Part shown: piece after piece, positions 1 through 7,578 of the stretch | Position numbering within the stretch: position 1 is the stretch's first letter | How the letters are laid out: each line of letters starts with the position of its first letter | Source: Microcoleus sp. AS-A8 | Lineage (GTDB): Bacteria; Cyanobacteriota; Cyanobacteriia; Cyanobacteriales; Coleofasciculaceae | Direction of reading: 5' to 3' | Length of the DNA stretch: 64,000 nt | NCBI GenBank assembly: GCA_039962225.1 | Contig: JAMPKV010000001.1 | Location: 1 to 64,000, forward strand | Program-made: the position numbers and the translations under genes | The notes under the pieces: generated by a model | Database searches by the model: none | What the model was told of the DNA's origin: nothing | What the model saw: only the letters and a program-made list of their open reading frames with translations

Positions 1-113
1 GGTAATGAGGTATGCATGACAAGCACCAAATCATTGAGGAGCCGTGTGAAGGGAAACTTTCACGCACGGTTTTGAAGACCAGCGGGACTGGTGACAGTCT
101 CGCTGAGTTTAAT
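1..113 (+). mobile_element. 3' end of an inner group II intron (domains V and VI)
   Basis: Positions 39-72 form a 34-nt group II intron domain V. It begins GAGCCGTGTGAA and ends TTCACGCACGGTTT, with the GGGAAAC tip. A domain VI hairpin follows at about 81-104 (AGCGGGACTG, loop GTGA, CAGTCTCGCT), then the usual tail GAGTTTAAT ending at about 113. The rest of the intron lies left of the window. Immediately downstream the reading frame resumes inside a reverse-transcriptase domain at the RSVHDAI motif, which normally follows a GFRPG motif. This intron is therefore inserted in another intron's maturase gene. The exact 3' splice junction is inferred from the tail consensus and could be off by 1-2 nt. 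Confidence 0.85.
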
Positions 114-1364
114 AGATCGGTTCATGATGCTATCGGAGCCATCTATACCAGCATTAACAAAAAGCCTAAATATGTGTTCGACGCGGATATAAGCAAATGC
201 TTTGACCGAATAGACCACAAGGCACTGCTGTACAAATTAAATACCTTCCCGGCATTACGCCGCCAAGTTAAATCTTGGTTAAGGGCAGGATACATCCTTG
301 ACCACCAATGGGAACCAACCTATGCAAACACACCTCAGGGGGGAGTCATAAGCCCCCTCCTGGCGAACATTGCCCTGCATGGAATGGAACAGCATATTAG
401 AAGCTGCTTCAAGTCCAACGCTACTACAAAGTACGAGCTTGGGGTAGTGAGATATGCCGACGACTTTGTGATTCTTCACAAAGACCTAAAGGTTATAGAG
501 GATTGCATAAAGGGCGCATCGGAGTTCCTAGCATCAATCGGTCTTGAGTTACACCCCGAAAAGACAAGGATTGTCCATACCTTAAACAGTCATGGCAACC
601 AGACGCCAGGGTTTAACTTCCTTGGTTTCAACATCCGCCAATACAAAATTGGCAAACATCAGGGTAGCAAACAGGGATTTGTAACTCTCATCAAGCCCCA
701 GAAAGAAAAGATACAAGCTCACCATCACAAACTGTCAAACATCATAGTAGAAATGCTAGCAGCGCCCCAAGAAGCACTAATCGGGAGACTTAACCCGATA
801 ATCAGAGGCTGGTCAAACTACTACAGCGCAGTCGTGAGCAAGGAGACATTTAGGAAACTAGATTCCCTCCTATATTGGAACCTTAGAAACTGGGGAAAAC
901 ACCGTCACTCAACCCATACAGGTAAATGGGTATACGAACGGTACTGGCACAGAATCCGACAAGGTGAATACGATGCCATGACCTTCTCCACCAGTCAGGA
1001 AGGAAAAAATCCCTGCTGGCTACTATCCCATGCCCGAACACCTATAGTAAGGCACAAGAAAGTTAAAGGAGCCAAAAGCCCATTTGACGGTGATTTAATC
1101 TACTGGAGTTCGCGCCTTGGGGAACATCCCGAAATGGACAGGACAGTTGCAAGACTACTGAAAAATCAAGACGGTAAATGCGCCTATTGTCGCCTCAACT
1201 TCATGGATGGAGACTTAATGGAAAAAGACCATATCATTGAAAAGCGCTTTGGGGGTAAAAACTCCAGAGACAACTTCCAACTTCTCCATCGCCATTGCCA
1301 CGATAAAAAGACTGCGATGATGACAGTCTTGACTTGCTCCAATATCAAGGAAGCGGGCAAATGA
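114..1364 (+). CDS. Group II intron reverse transcriptase/maturase, 3' exon (5' part outside window)
   Basis: This is the C-terminal 416 or so residues of an intron-encoded protein that promotes splicing and retrohoming of its host intron. The frame enters at RSVHDAIGAIYTSI in the early RT blocks. It contains FDADISKCFDRIDH (first catalytic Asp), TPQGGVISPLLANI and the YADD catalytic motif in VVRYADDFVILH. A maturase X domain follows (LNPIIRGWSNYYS), then a C-terminal HNH endonuclease with CAYC, EKDHI and HRHCHDKK. I see no frameshift or stop. The reading frame extends upstream to position 12, but that part is intron RNA, so no genuine start codon exists in the window. A full protein would require splicing of the inner intron. 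The stop codon lies one base before the next domain V, so the ORF fills domain IV of its own intron. Confidence 0.85.
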   Translation, partial: RSVHDAIGAIYTSINKKPKYVFDADISKCFDRIDHKALLYKLNTFPALRRQVKSWLRAGYILDHQWEPTYANTPQGGVISPLLANIALHGMEQHIRSCFKSNATTKYELGVVRYADDFVILHKDLKVIEDCIKGASEFLASIGLELHPEKTRIVHTLNSHGNQTPGFNFLGFNIRQYKIGKHQGSKQGFVTLIKPQKEKIQAHHHKLSNIIVEMLAAPQEALIGRLNPIIRGWSNYYSAVVSKETFRKLDSLLYWNLRNWGKHRHSTHTGKWVYERYWHRIRQGEYDAMTFSTSQEGKNPCWLLSHARTPIVRHKKVKGAKSPFDGDLIYWSSRLGEHPEMDRTVARLLKNQDGKCAYCRLNFMDGDLMEKDHIIEKRFGGKNSRDNFQLLHRHCHDKKTAMMTVLTCSNIKEAGK

Positions 1365-1365
1365 G

Positions 1366-1440
1366 GAGCGGAATGATGCGAAAGTATCACGTTCCGTTCT
1401 GGAGAGCAGCGGCTCTCGTAAGGGAGTCGCTGACTTTAAT
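1366..1440 (+). ncRNA. Domains V-VI and 3' end of the outer group II intron
   Basis: A second 34-nt domain V runs 1366-1399 (GAGCGGAATGAT, tip GCGAAAGT, ATCACGTTCCGTTC). A domain VI hairpin follows (AGCGGCTCTC, loop GTAA, GGGAGTCGCT), then the tail GACTTTAAT ending at about 1440. This is the ribozyme core of the intron whose maturase lies just upstream. The two domain V copies differ in sequence, so the inner and outer introns are different elements and not a tandem copy. The 3' exon that follows reads as a TnpB C-terminus. Confidence 0.85.
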
Positions 1441-1954
1441 TAGCGGTAATAGCCTAGTTGCGGGTGAGAAGCTAAACATCAAGGGGATGACAGCCACAGT
1501 TAAAAAAGGGAAGCGGAAAGCCCAAAAAGCAGGGCTTAACCGTTCCATTTTAGATGTTGGCTTTGGCCTGATTGGACAAATGCTTGAGTATAAATTAGCT
1601 GAGGCAGGAGGATTCTATGTGGAGTCTCCAACTCAAACACTCAAGCCTACTCAGCGGTGTGCAACATGTTGGGAGTTAACGCCTAAAACATTAGCTGACA
1701 CAGTTCATGTTTGCTCTAATCCCAACTGCAACCACACCGAAGATAGAGATGTTAATGCTGCTCAAGTCAATATCACTTGGGCAAGGGGGCAGGAACTGTC
1801 CTCTTTAGGCGCAGAGTCGCTTAGCTCTACCGCTTGCGATCGTCAAGCGGCAACTAGGGGCGAAGAAGCGCTACTAAACGACAATCTGCTGCTGGGTCTG
1901 GAAACTCCGACCTCAGCGATAGCAGGTCGGAGTAGTTCATTTAAACTCCAATAA
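1441..1954 (+). pseudogene. tnpB: TnpB (IS200/IS605-type nuclease), 3' exon interrupted by group II introns
   Basis: About 170 codons of the TnpB C-terminal half. AGEKLNIKGM matches the region of the second RuvC acidic residue. LNRSILDVGFG and an LEYKLAEAGG segment follow, then a zinc ribbon (CATC then CSNPNC) and the final RuvC motif in EDRDVNAAQVNI. TnpB is an RNA-guided nuclease that helps retain IS200/IS605 elements. The N-terminal half and the start lie left of the intron insertions, outside the window. An ATG at 1334 in the same frame is intron sequence and is not a start. Whether the gene is dead or restored by splicing cannot be decided from the window, so I label it pseudogene provisionally. 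Confidence 0.75.
1905..1932 (+). other. Hairpin at the right end of the interrupted tnpB element
   Basis: CTCCGACCT and AGGTCGGAG form a perfect 9-bp stem around a 10-nt loop, inside the last codons of tnpB, followed by TAGTTCA. In IS200/IS605 elements such a hairpin near the right end serves transposition, and the 3' end of the guide RNA overlaps the tnpB end. By analogy the element probably ends near 1940. The exact boundary is inference. Confidence 0.5.
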
Positions 1955-2030
1955 TCCTCAAATCGTTGTTCATCCATATCTAATACAGGGAAACCAATCC
2001 AAAATCTAAAATCCTTGCATCCAAAATCGA

Positions 2031-2810
2031 TTAAGCAGTTACCCTGTAAGCCATCCGCAGAACTTGACAATCACGGGCAAGATTCAGATATTCCAATAAA
2101 CCCGTCAAATGCCCTTCCCGCAATTGCAACAACGGTTCACCGGGTTTAGGCAACCAGTCCAACCTTGGCATGTCCTTCGTAATCACCGCTACTATTTCCT
2201 CCTGCCCCGGACTGCCAGTTAACTTAAAATACTTGTGGCGCGAACTTGCTTGCGGTAAACTCACCCATCCCCCAAGATGCTGCGCTTGGGGCGCAAACCC
2301 GGACGGACACAAGCACCACATTTTCCCCGACGTGCCTTTCTCCAACAGCAGCAAATACCCAGCGCTATCCAGATTGACCTCAAGCCGAATCCTACTGTTT
2401 AAGCGAAAAGAGAAAGAGTCTTCCTCCGTCATTTCCGCCTCTCCCATCTCCAGAGGTAACGGGGATTTAAGCAAAACTGGCTTCACTTTGTCCGTAGGCG
2501 TTGCGGTTTCCCAAAGTTGCTGCCACAGTTGGTCACAGGTTAAGGGGATTAAGTGACGCTGTTTTAGCCATTCGGGAAACTTCGCGTCTCGTAGCCACTT
2601 TCTCGCATCTTTCCATTTCCCCTTGCCACTTAATTGAGGACAACCCACCTCAGCCAGCTTCGGACAAATTGCCTTATCCCAGCGATCGCGCAGAATCTTA
2701 ACAGGGTCGGCATCTTCATTTCTGGCTCCCGCTATTAAATTGTCTCTCAAAACATCAGCAAGACGCTCCCACGTCCCTAAATCACTATTGGCTAAGAGGA
2801 GGCGCTCCAC
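2031..2810 (-). CDS. DUF4384-domain protein, possibly 5'-truncated
   Basis: 259 codons from a GTG at 2810. The C-terminal half (about residues 140-235) has the DUF4384 pattern of alternating strands: RIRLEVNLDSAGYLLLLEKG, a CPSGF segment, a WVSLPQ segment, then GQEEIVAVITKDMP. In cyanobacteria this domain is often the last module of multi-domain signalling or effector proteins. The N-terminal part (ERLLLANSDLGTWERLADVL) is helical and unassigned. The frame stays open upstream to a TAG at 2907-2909 (FGLPSYEEYEKPFLKDIAIE and so on) with no ATG and no convincing ribosome site. This is either a small stand-alone protein with a GTG start or the surviving tail of a larger gene. Function unknown. 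Confidence 0.55.
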   Translation of the reverse strand: MERLLLANSDLGTWERLADVLRDNLIAGARNEDADPVKILRDRWDKAICPKLAEVGCPQLSGKGKWKDARKWLRDAKFPEWLKQRHLIPLTCDQLWQQLWETATPTDKVKPVLLKSPLPLEMGEAEMTEEDSFSFRLNSRIRLEVNLDSAGYLLLLEKGTSGKMWCLCPSGFAPQAQHLGGWVSLPQASSRHKYFKLTGSPGQEEIVAVITKDMPRLDWLPKPGEPLLQLREGHLTGLLEYLNLARDCQVLRMAYRVTA

Positions 2811-3099
2811 AAATGCCAGCTCTGTATTATCGGAGAAACCAAATTCTATAGCAATATCTTTGAGAAATGGTTTCTCATATTCTTCATAGCTTGGCAGGCC
2901 AAACTCCTAAAACAGTGGAAACAATAGGAGTGTCCTGTAGAACCCATTAGGGAAGGGGAGTAAGAATCAAAGCCTCTGTGGGCTAAAAAAATTATCCGCT
3001 ACCCTCTCCTATACAGGAGAGGGTTAGCCAGAGGTGGAGAGAGGTTTTCCAGAGAGGTCAGAGTGTACAGCATCCAATCGAGAAGGGCTATATAACTCC

Positions 3100-3651
3100 T
3101 CACCGACTCAAAGTAAGGCACTCTTGCTGGAGATTCGCTGGCACAACAACCGTATGCTGAACATCTATCGCCGTAACTCTGGTTCTGCTCAAAGCTAAAA
3201 GCTTCCTAGAAACCTCCTGCGGTTTGGATTTACCCAATATTTCATAGACAGCAAGCATAAAATCTGGGGTGATGCTGTTCAATCCAAATGTCAAAATTTT
3301 AGGATTTCGCGTCACGACCATCAAGGGTTGGCCTGAGCAAGAAATGAAGGGCGGGTTGGGGCAATTTGGATTAAAAGGGCTATAAATTCCCTTTAAGCCA
3401 CCGTACTGACTGGAGCTATTACGGATACTCGTTGAAGAAGTGGAACTACCGTAGAACCCCTGAACGTTAATGATGGAGTAGAAAGAATAAGGCTTGCTCT
3501 CTAATCGACCCAAGAATTGACCGGAGGGAGACCGCAGTTCTGCGATACCATCGAGCTTTTTGAGATATTCGATATAAGTCTCTACAGTCATCATGCTTTT
3601 TGTCGGTGACCCTATAATTGCCGTTGGTGTCTTCAGCTCCATTTGGCTCAT
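3100..3651 (-). CDS. Hypothetical protein with Ser/Gly/Asn/Tyr-rich middle
   Basis: 183 residues. Residues 38-105 hold SPSGQFLGRL followed by a low-complexity segment rich in Ser, Tyr, Gly and Asn. This resembles cyanobacterial hypothetical proteins with repeated NPYG/YGS-like units, but I cannot name a family. The C-terminal third (FGLNSITPDFMLAVYEILGK) looks globular. No signal peptide or membrane segment is evident. The start may be M1 or M4, and neither has a clear ribosome site. It stands alone, with about 0.3 kb and 0.6 kb of gene-free DNA on its two sides. Confidence 0.5.
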   Translation of the reverse strand: MSQMELKTPTAIIGSPTKSMMTVETYIEYLKKLDGIAELRSPSGQFLGRLESKPYSFYSIINVQGFYGSSTSSTSIRNSSSQYGGLKGIYSPFNPNCPNPPFISCSGQPLMVVTRNPKILTFGLNSITPDFMLAVYEILGKSKPQEVSRKLLALSRTRVTAIDVQHTVVVPANLQQECLTLSR

Positions 3652-4285
3652 CTATAAGAATCGCTGTTCCTGCCGTGAATTTGCATAAAGTAACTTTGAT
3701 CACGAGAAGAAATTGAATGAAGATTTAGTAAAGCGCTCTTGAGATCGCTGATTTTTTGCGTATTTGTGTTGACTTAAATTTCATTAGGCTTGAATATTCT
3801 GTATAGCAGTTTACAGTTTTCTAATTTTCATCAAGTCTTATAGCTTTCCTAAGTTTGATGTTGTTTGGGTGAAATGTCGTTATCCAACTATGATTCTACC
3901 TTTAGATGGATTATTATGGTACTTGTCAGATGATATAAAGTATCCTCTATATTTAACCTCTAATTCGCAAAATTGTTTATAGAAGCCGCTCACTAAGGGC
4001 GGCTTTTATAATTTAGAGCTGACTCAGAACGCAGGATCAGCATAGGCTGGCTCAGCAGTTCTTGTTACTGCCGTGTCGAAGTATTTTCCGAATCTACGCC
4101 TAAACGTATCCAGCACCGATGAGCTGGAGAGCAATTTTGCAATGCCTGACTCTATAGGTCGAAGAGTGTTTCTGCGGTAGAGTGGTAATCTACGAAGGTT
4201 AACAGGGCTAGGCTTGGTGAGGTGTCGTGCTGCCAACCACCTATCATCACCCTCTATACAGGTGCAAGCGAAACCTGTTCCTCAG
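3652..4285. other. Gene-free AT-rich region
   Basis: No convincing gene on either strand. The stretch is AT-rich up to about 3980. The only structured element I see is the hairpin at 3983-4005. Short frames near 4024-4236 lack any recognisable protein character. Confidence 0.5.
3983..4015 (+). terminator. Orphan terminator-like hairpin
   Basis: AAGCCGC and GCGGCTT form a 7-bp GC-rich stem with a 9-nt loop, followed on the + strand by TTATAATTT. It has the form of a rho-independent terminator, but no + strand gene lies upstream of it in the preceding 2 kb. It might end an unannotated small RNA or be a remnant. Confidence 0.4.
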
Positions 4286-4744
4286 ATGATGAAACTTGAA
4301 AGTACAGCTTTTACTGCAAATGGGATGATTCCCTTCCTCTACACTTGTGACGGTCAAGACATCTCCCCAGAACTTCGATGGGACGAACCACCCGCAGGCA
4401 CACAAAGCCTTGCCTTAATTGTCGATGACCCAGATGCTCCGAGTGGAATCTTTGTGCACTGGGTACTCTATGACCTTTCTCCGGAAACTCGCCACTTACC
4501 CGAAGCTGTGGCGGCTACCCCTACACTCCTAAATGGGGGTACACAGGGTAAAAATGATTTTGGTCAACTGGGCTATGGTGGCCCTTGCCCACCCAGTGGC
4601 GTCCACCGTTACTTTTTTAAACTCTACGCCCTCGACCGAGAACTGGGACTCAAATCCGGTGCCACAAAAGCTCAGCTAGAGGCCGCAATGAATGGTCATA
4701 TTCTCGCTGCTGCCGAACTCATCGGACGCTATGCCCGTTCTTAG
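4286..4744 (+). CDS. YbhB/YbcL family (PEBP-like) protein
   Basis: A 152-residue protein of the phosphatidylethanolamine-binding/Raf kinase inhibitor-like fold. It has the typical bacterial blocks: FTANGMIPFLYTCDGQDISP near the start, then LALIVDDPDAPSG, FVHWVLYDLSP, a GKNDFGQLGYGGPCPP ligand-pocket loop, and HRYFFKLYALD. The bacterial members have no firmly established role. The frame is open from 4214, but the family begins at MMKLESTAF, so the start is placed at the first of two adjacent ATGs (4286, 4289). No strong ribosome site is visible. It is convergent with the downstream YbjQ-like gene. Confidence 0.88.
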   Translation: MMKLESTAFTANGMIPFLYTCDGQDISPELRWDEPPAGTQSLALIVDDPDAPSGIFVHWVLYDLSPETRHLPEAVAATPTLLNGGTQGKNDFGQLGYGGPCPPSGVHRYFFKLYALDRELGLKSGATKAQLEAAMNGHILAAAELIGRYARS

Positions 4745-4843
4745 AGAGTGGCAAAAACAGTTGAAAGATGGCACCTTGGGAAGTTGAAAGTTCTAATATA
4801 AGCTTCTAACCTTGTAACTTTCAACCGACTCCCCTACTGAACC

Positions 4844-5179
4844 CTAACGCCTGATTGCCAACTTAACTGCTGTACCAGTAGCGGTAATCAGCAGCAGTGC
4901 ACCTTTTTGGTCAACATTAATCGTGCCGGTGTCAATTTCAATCCCAATTACAGCATCAGCACCTAAACGTTGAGCGCGTTTTTGCAGTTCTGCTATGGCT
5001 TCCTGCTGCCCTTTCTCAAATACCCGCTCATAACTGCCAGTGCGTCCACCAACCACATCGCGAATTCCTGCAAAGAAATCTCTCAGGGCGTTAGTGCCAT
5101 AGACAACCTCTGCTGTGACAATCCCTAAATACGCTTCAATGGTCGCACCTTGAATAATATCGGTGGTCGTTACAATCAT
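4844..5179 (-). CDS. YbjQ/UPF0145 family protein
   Basis: 111 residues, the full length of the small YbjQ (UPF0145, putative heavy-metal-binding) family. Diagnostic segments are MIVTTTDIIQGATIEAYLGI at the start, then AEVVYGTNALRDFFAGIRD, a GGRTGSYE turn, LGADAVIGIEIDTGTI and the C-terminal TATGTAVKL. Biochemical role is not established; the family fold forms oligomers. It is transcribed towards the YbhB-like gene. Confidence 0.88.
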   Translation of the reverse strand: MIVTTTDIIQGATIEAYLGIVTAEVVYGTNALRDFFAGIRDVVGGRTGSYERVFEKGQQEAIAELQKRAQRLGADAVIGIEIDTGTINVDQKGALLLITATGTAVKLAIRR

Positions 5180-5305
5180 TCAAAGATCCTCTGGTAGAAT
5201 GAATGTCGCTCATTTCTTGGCAAGAGAAATGGTGATTATCAATGCCATTTCCCAAGCCGATTTAATCCGCACTAACAGTTTCAGTTTACTGGTGCAGGAG
5301 AATTA

Positions 5306-5440
5306 GTGAAAGCGATTATTGCCTATCGCCGTTTGATTGAACTCGCACCCCAAGACCGGCAAACCTACTACAATCTGGGTGTTGCCCTAAAAAAATGCGA
5401 TAGTGCTAATACATGGCGGAAGAAAGTGTGGAAGCGATGA
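5306..5440 (+). pseudogene. TPR-repeat protein remnant
   Basis: The frame reads VKAIIAYRRLIELAPQDRQT then YYNLGVALKK before ending at TGA. This is one clear tetratricopeptide repeat, with the A-Y-x3-I-x-L-x-P and Y-x2-L-G-x-A-L signatures. The upstream frame (QFTGAGEL) has no start, and the sequence after ALKK loses the TPR pattern. It is probably a decayed piece of a TPR gene. Confidence 0.45.
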
Positions 5441-5474
5441 CCAGAATAGGGTAAGGCGGCTCCAAGGGAAGGCC

Positions 5475-5615
5475 CTACTGGAAACTCAGCACTAGTTTTG
5501 GACTCATCGCCGGGGACGATACGTGACTAGACTGATGACGCTCTGCCGGACTGATATGTGCCAGTAGATTCAGCAAGAACGTTAGGGTGGCGGCTTGAAG
5601 AAGTCTGTTGAACAT
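5475..5615 (-). CDS. Possible small secreted or membrane peptide (46 aa)
   Basis: Starts MFNRLLQAATLTFLLNLLAH, which is a basic residue followed by a hydrophobic helix as in a signal or membrane segment, then a Ser-rich polar tail. GAGGAA lies 8 nt before this ATG at 5615; an in-frame ATG at 5624 has no room for a site. No family recognised. It lies in the gap between a TPR relic and clpP on the opposite strand and may be spurious. Confidence 0.35.
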   Translation of the reverse strand: MFNRLLQAATLTFLLNLLAHISPAERHQSSHVSSPAMSPKLVLSFQ

Positions 5616-5905
5616 AGTGGGCATTCCTCAATTTCTAGCTTCATTCCTAGATTACGATAGACGACGAAAACCAGGGTTTACCTGATCAACTCACCGTTGG
5701 GGTGGTTTGTTGGTCATGGTATCTAAGGATCAAGGGAGCGCTAAACACCCACGTTCCGCCTTTTAAACTGTCACAAAAGAAAAAAGAGGCAATAGCAGAA
5801 AGTCAACCCTCCAAATTGTCACCCCCACTCCATCCCCTGAGCCGACTGTAAATCGTGTCAATCGCTACAATCAATCTAAAGAAATACAAACATTCGCTGT
5901 AACGC

Positions 5906-6514
5906 ATGATTCCTACAGTTATTGAGCAATCCGGTCGTGGCGAACGCGCCTTTGACATCTACTCTCGTCTGTTGCGAGAGCGAATTGTCTTTCTCGGACA
6001 ACCTGTTGATTCTGACTTGGCTAACTTAATCGTTGCCCAACTGTTGTTTTTAGAAGCCGAGGATGCCGAAAAAGACATTTACCTCTATATCAACTCTCCC
6101 GGAGGTTCGGTAACAGCAGGCATGGGAATTTTCGATACGATGAATCAAGTCCGTCCAGACGTTTGCACCATCTGTGTAGGCTTGGCGGCTAGTATGGGGG
6201 CGTTCTTGCTCAGTGCGGGTGCTAAGGGCAAGCGCATGAGCTTACCGCATTCCCGGATCATGATTCACCAACCTTTGGGAGGTGCCCAAGGACAGGCGAC
6301 GGATATTGAAATTCAGGCTAGAGAAATCCTGTATCACAAGCGGCGGCTCAATGAGTTTTTGGCAGAACACACCGGCCAACCTATTGAACGAATTGAGGAA
6401 GATACCGAACGTGACTTCTTTATGTCCGCTGAGGAAGCCAAGGACTATGGTTTGATCGATCAGGTGATTGATCGCCGTGTTTCAGCTACACGTACCCCCG
6501 TCGGCGTGGCGTAA
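5906..6514 (+). CDS. clpP: ATP-dependent Clp protease proteolytic subunit ClpP
   Basis: 202 residues. This is the serine peptidase that forms the ClpP barrel and degrades proteins fed in by ClpA/C/X-type ATPases. The catalytic Ser is in [14 protein letters not shown], the His in [10 protein letters not shown] and the Asp in the [20 protein letters not shown] block. The oligomer-handle region [14 protein letters not shown] is intact. Cyanobacteria carry several clpP paralogs; which one this is cannot be told here. ATG start at 5906. It is a single gene with no partner ATPase beside it. Confidence 0.95.
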   Translation: MIPTVIEQSGRGERAFDIYSRLLRERIVFLGQPVDSDLANLIVAQLLFLEAEDAEKDIYLYINSPGGSVTAGMGIFDTMNQVRPDVCTICVGLAASMGAFLLSAGAKGKRMSLPHSRIMIHQPLGGAQGQATDIEIQAREILYHKRRLNEFLAEHTGQPIERIEEDTERDFFMSAEEAKDYGLIDQVIDRRVSATRTPVGVA

Positions 6515-6768
6515 GGGCAATGACCATAGACAGAAGTGGGAGATCAGGAGATGGGTACAATGGCTCAACTTAAACCCAAAAGTCTGTTAGCTAGATTTTG
6601 ATGGGTTTGTAGTCAGTGATTCACGCGCTAATGGCAGACTACGAAAGGAATAAGTACCCCTCGAATCAACTTCGACACTTTATTCGTGGTTCATTGCATT
6701 ATTTTTGTTGGGTTGTAGGGGTAGCGCCTCGTCACTCTTATCTCCGGGTGCCTACCCCCAACGTTACT

Positions 6769-7578
6769 CTAGTCTTCGGGTGTTGGCTCAGATTCAAGAT
6801 GATGCAAGAAGTCCAGCAATTCGCCATCTGTCAAGAGCTGGCGCGATCGCTTCCCGTAAGTTTGCAGCAGATAATCTTTCCCCTGCTGAGTTGTCCAGCC
6901 CAAACGCTTGAGTTCCACATTCGTTCTGGCAATGATGTCAGAAAAATCAACGGGAGTATCAGGGGCGGTTGTGGTAATCGTGTCTACTTCCGGTTGCCGT
7001 TTCCGTTTACTCTGGGCGGAAGAAGTGACGGCCAGCTCCTCTAATGGCGCTGGGGAGGAATCCTCTGGTGCCCTCCAAAGTGGCTGTTCAACATCCTGGG
7101 ATAGGGAAACTTCAGGGGACGCTTCATCAGCCAGCGTCATTTCATCGGCTCCCCATGAAGCCGTTACCGCCACACCCGCGACTTCTTCCCGGTTTGAGTC
7201 ATGCGAGGCAAAACGGCTGATGTCTGTGACGAGCGAGGGTTCTGGAAACCGAGTGGATGGGGTCGAGTGCAGAGTTTCAGAGGAAAAAGCGGTGGCAGCG
7301 ACGGCTGTTGGCAGTGGCGGTTGCGGTACCTCCCGATGCACAACAGGCATTTCTGGCTCGGCTGTAATGGTTGTGGCAGAAATATCTAAAAGAGCTAAGG
7401 CTCGACTTCTAGCCTGATCTTCTGCCAATTCGACGGTTTCAGCCGCAGCAAGTGCTGTAACAAGAGTCGTTCCCTCCACTTGCACCAAGCAACGCACGAT
7501 GTATTTCCCGTGATCGATCGCCGCTAGCTCCGTAACCAAGCTCCCTTTGGGATAATCCCTTCTGAATTGATTAAACAT
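6769..7578 (-). CDS. Conserved hypothetical protein with disordered middle
   Basis: 269 residues in three parts. Residues 1-66 look globular (FRRDYPKGSLVTELAAIDHG, then YIVRCLVQVEGTTLVTALAAAETVE), with the alpha/beta look of a small nucleic-acid-binding or dsRBD-like domain, though this is only a guess. Residues 70-205 are Pro/Ser/Thr/Glu-rich and probably disordered. Residues 212-262 form a helical C-terminus (IIARTNVELKRLGWTTQQG and TYGKRSRQLLTDGELLDFL). Globular ends around a disordered linker suggest a conserved adaptor-like protein. ATG at 7578 is preceded by AAGAGAG about 9 nt upstream. Confidence 0.65.
   Translation of the reverse strand: MFNQFRRDYPKGSLVTELAAIDHGKYIVRCLVQVEGTTLVTALAAAETVELAEDQARSRALALLDISATTITAEPEMPVVHREVPQPPLPTAVAATAFSSETLHSTPSTRFPEPSLVTDISRFASHDSNREEVAGVAVTASWGADEMTLADEASPEVSLSQDVEQPLWRAPEDSSPAPLEELAVTSSAQSKRKRQPEVDTITTTAPDTPVDFSDIIARTNVELKRLGWTTQQGKDYLLQTYGKRSRQLLTDGELLDFLHHLESEPTPED

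Noticed and set aside
12-113. ATG at 12-14 as the start of the intron reverse transcriptase
   Set aside because: The stretch is intron domain V/VI RNA; protein similarity begins only after 113.
1334-1440. ATG at 1334 as start of the TnpB frame
   Set aside because: 1334-1440 lies in the maturase end and the intron ribozyme, so it cannot be exon sequence of tnpB.
1843-2070. Minus-strand frame of 75 codons
   Set aside because: It overlaps the TnpB end and has no protein character; a shadow of the other strand.
6616-7417. Plus-strand frames over the 269-residue hypothetical gene
   Set aside because: Low-complexity mirror frames of the Ser/Glu/Pro-rich minus-strand protein, with no ribosome sites.
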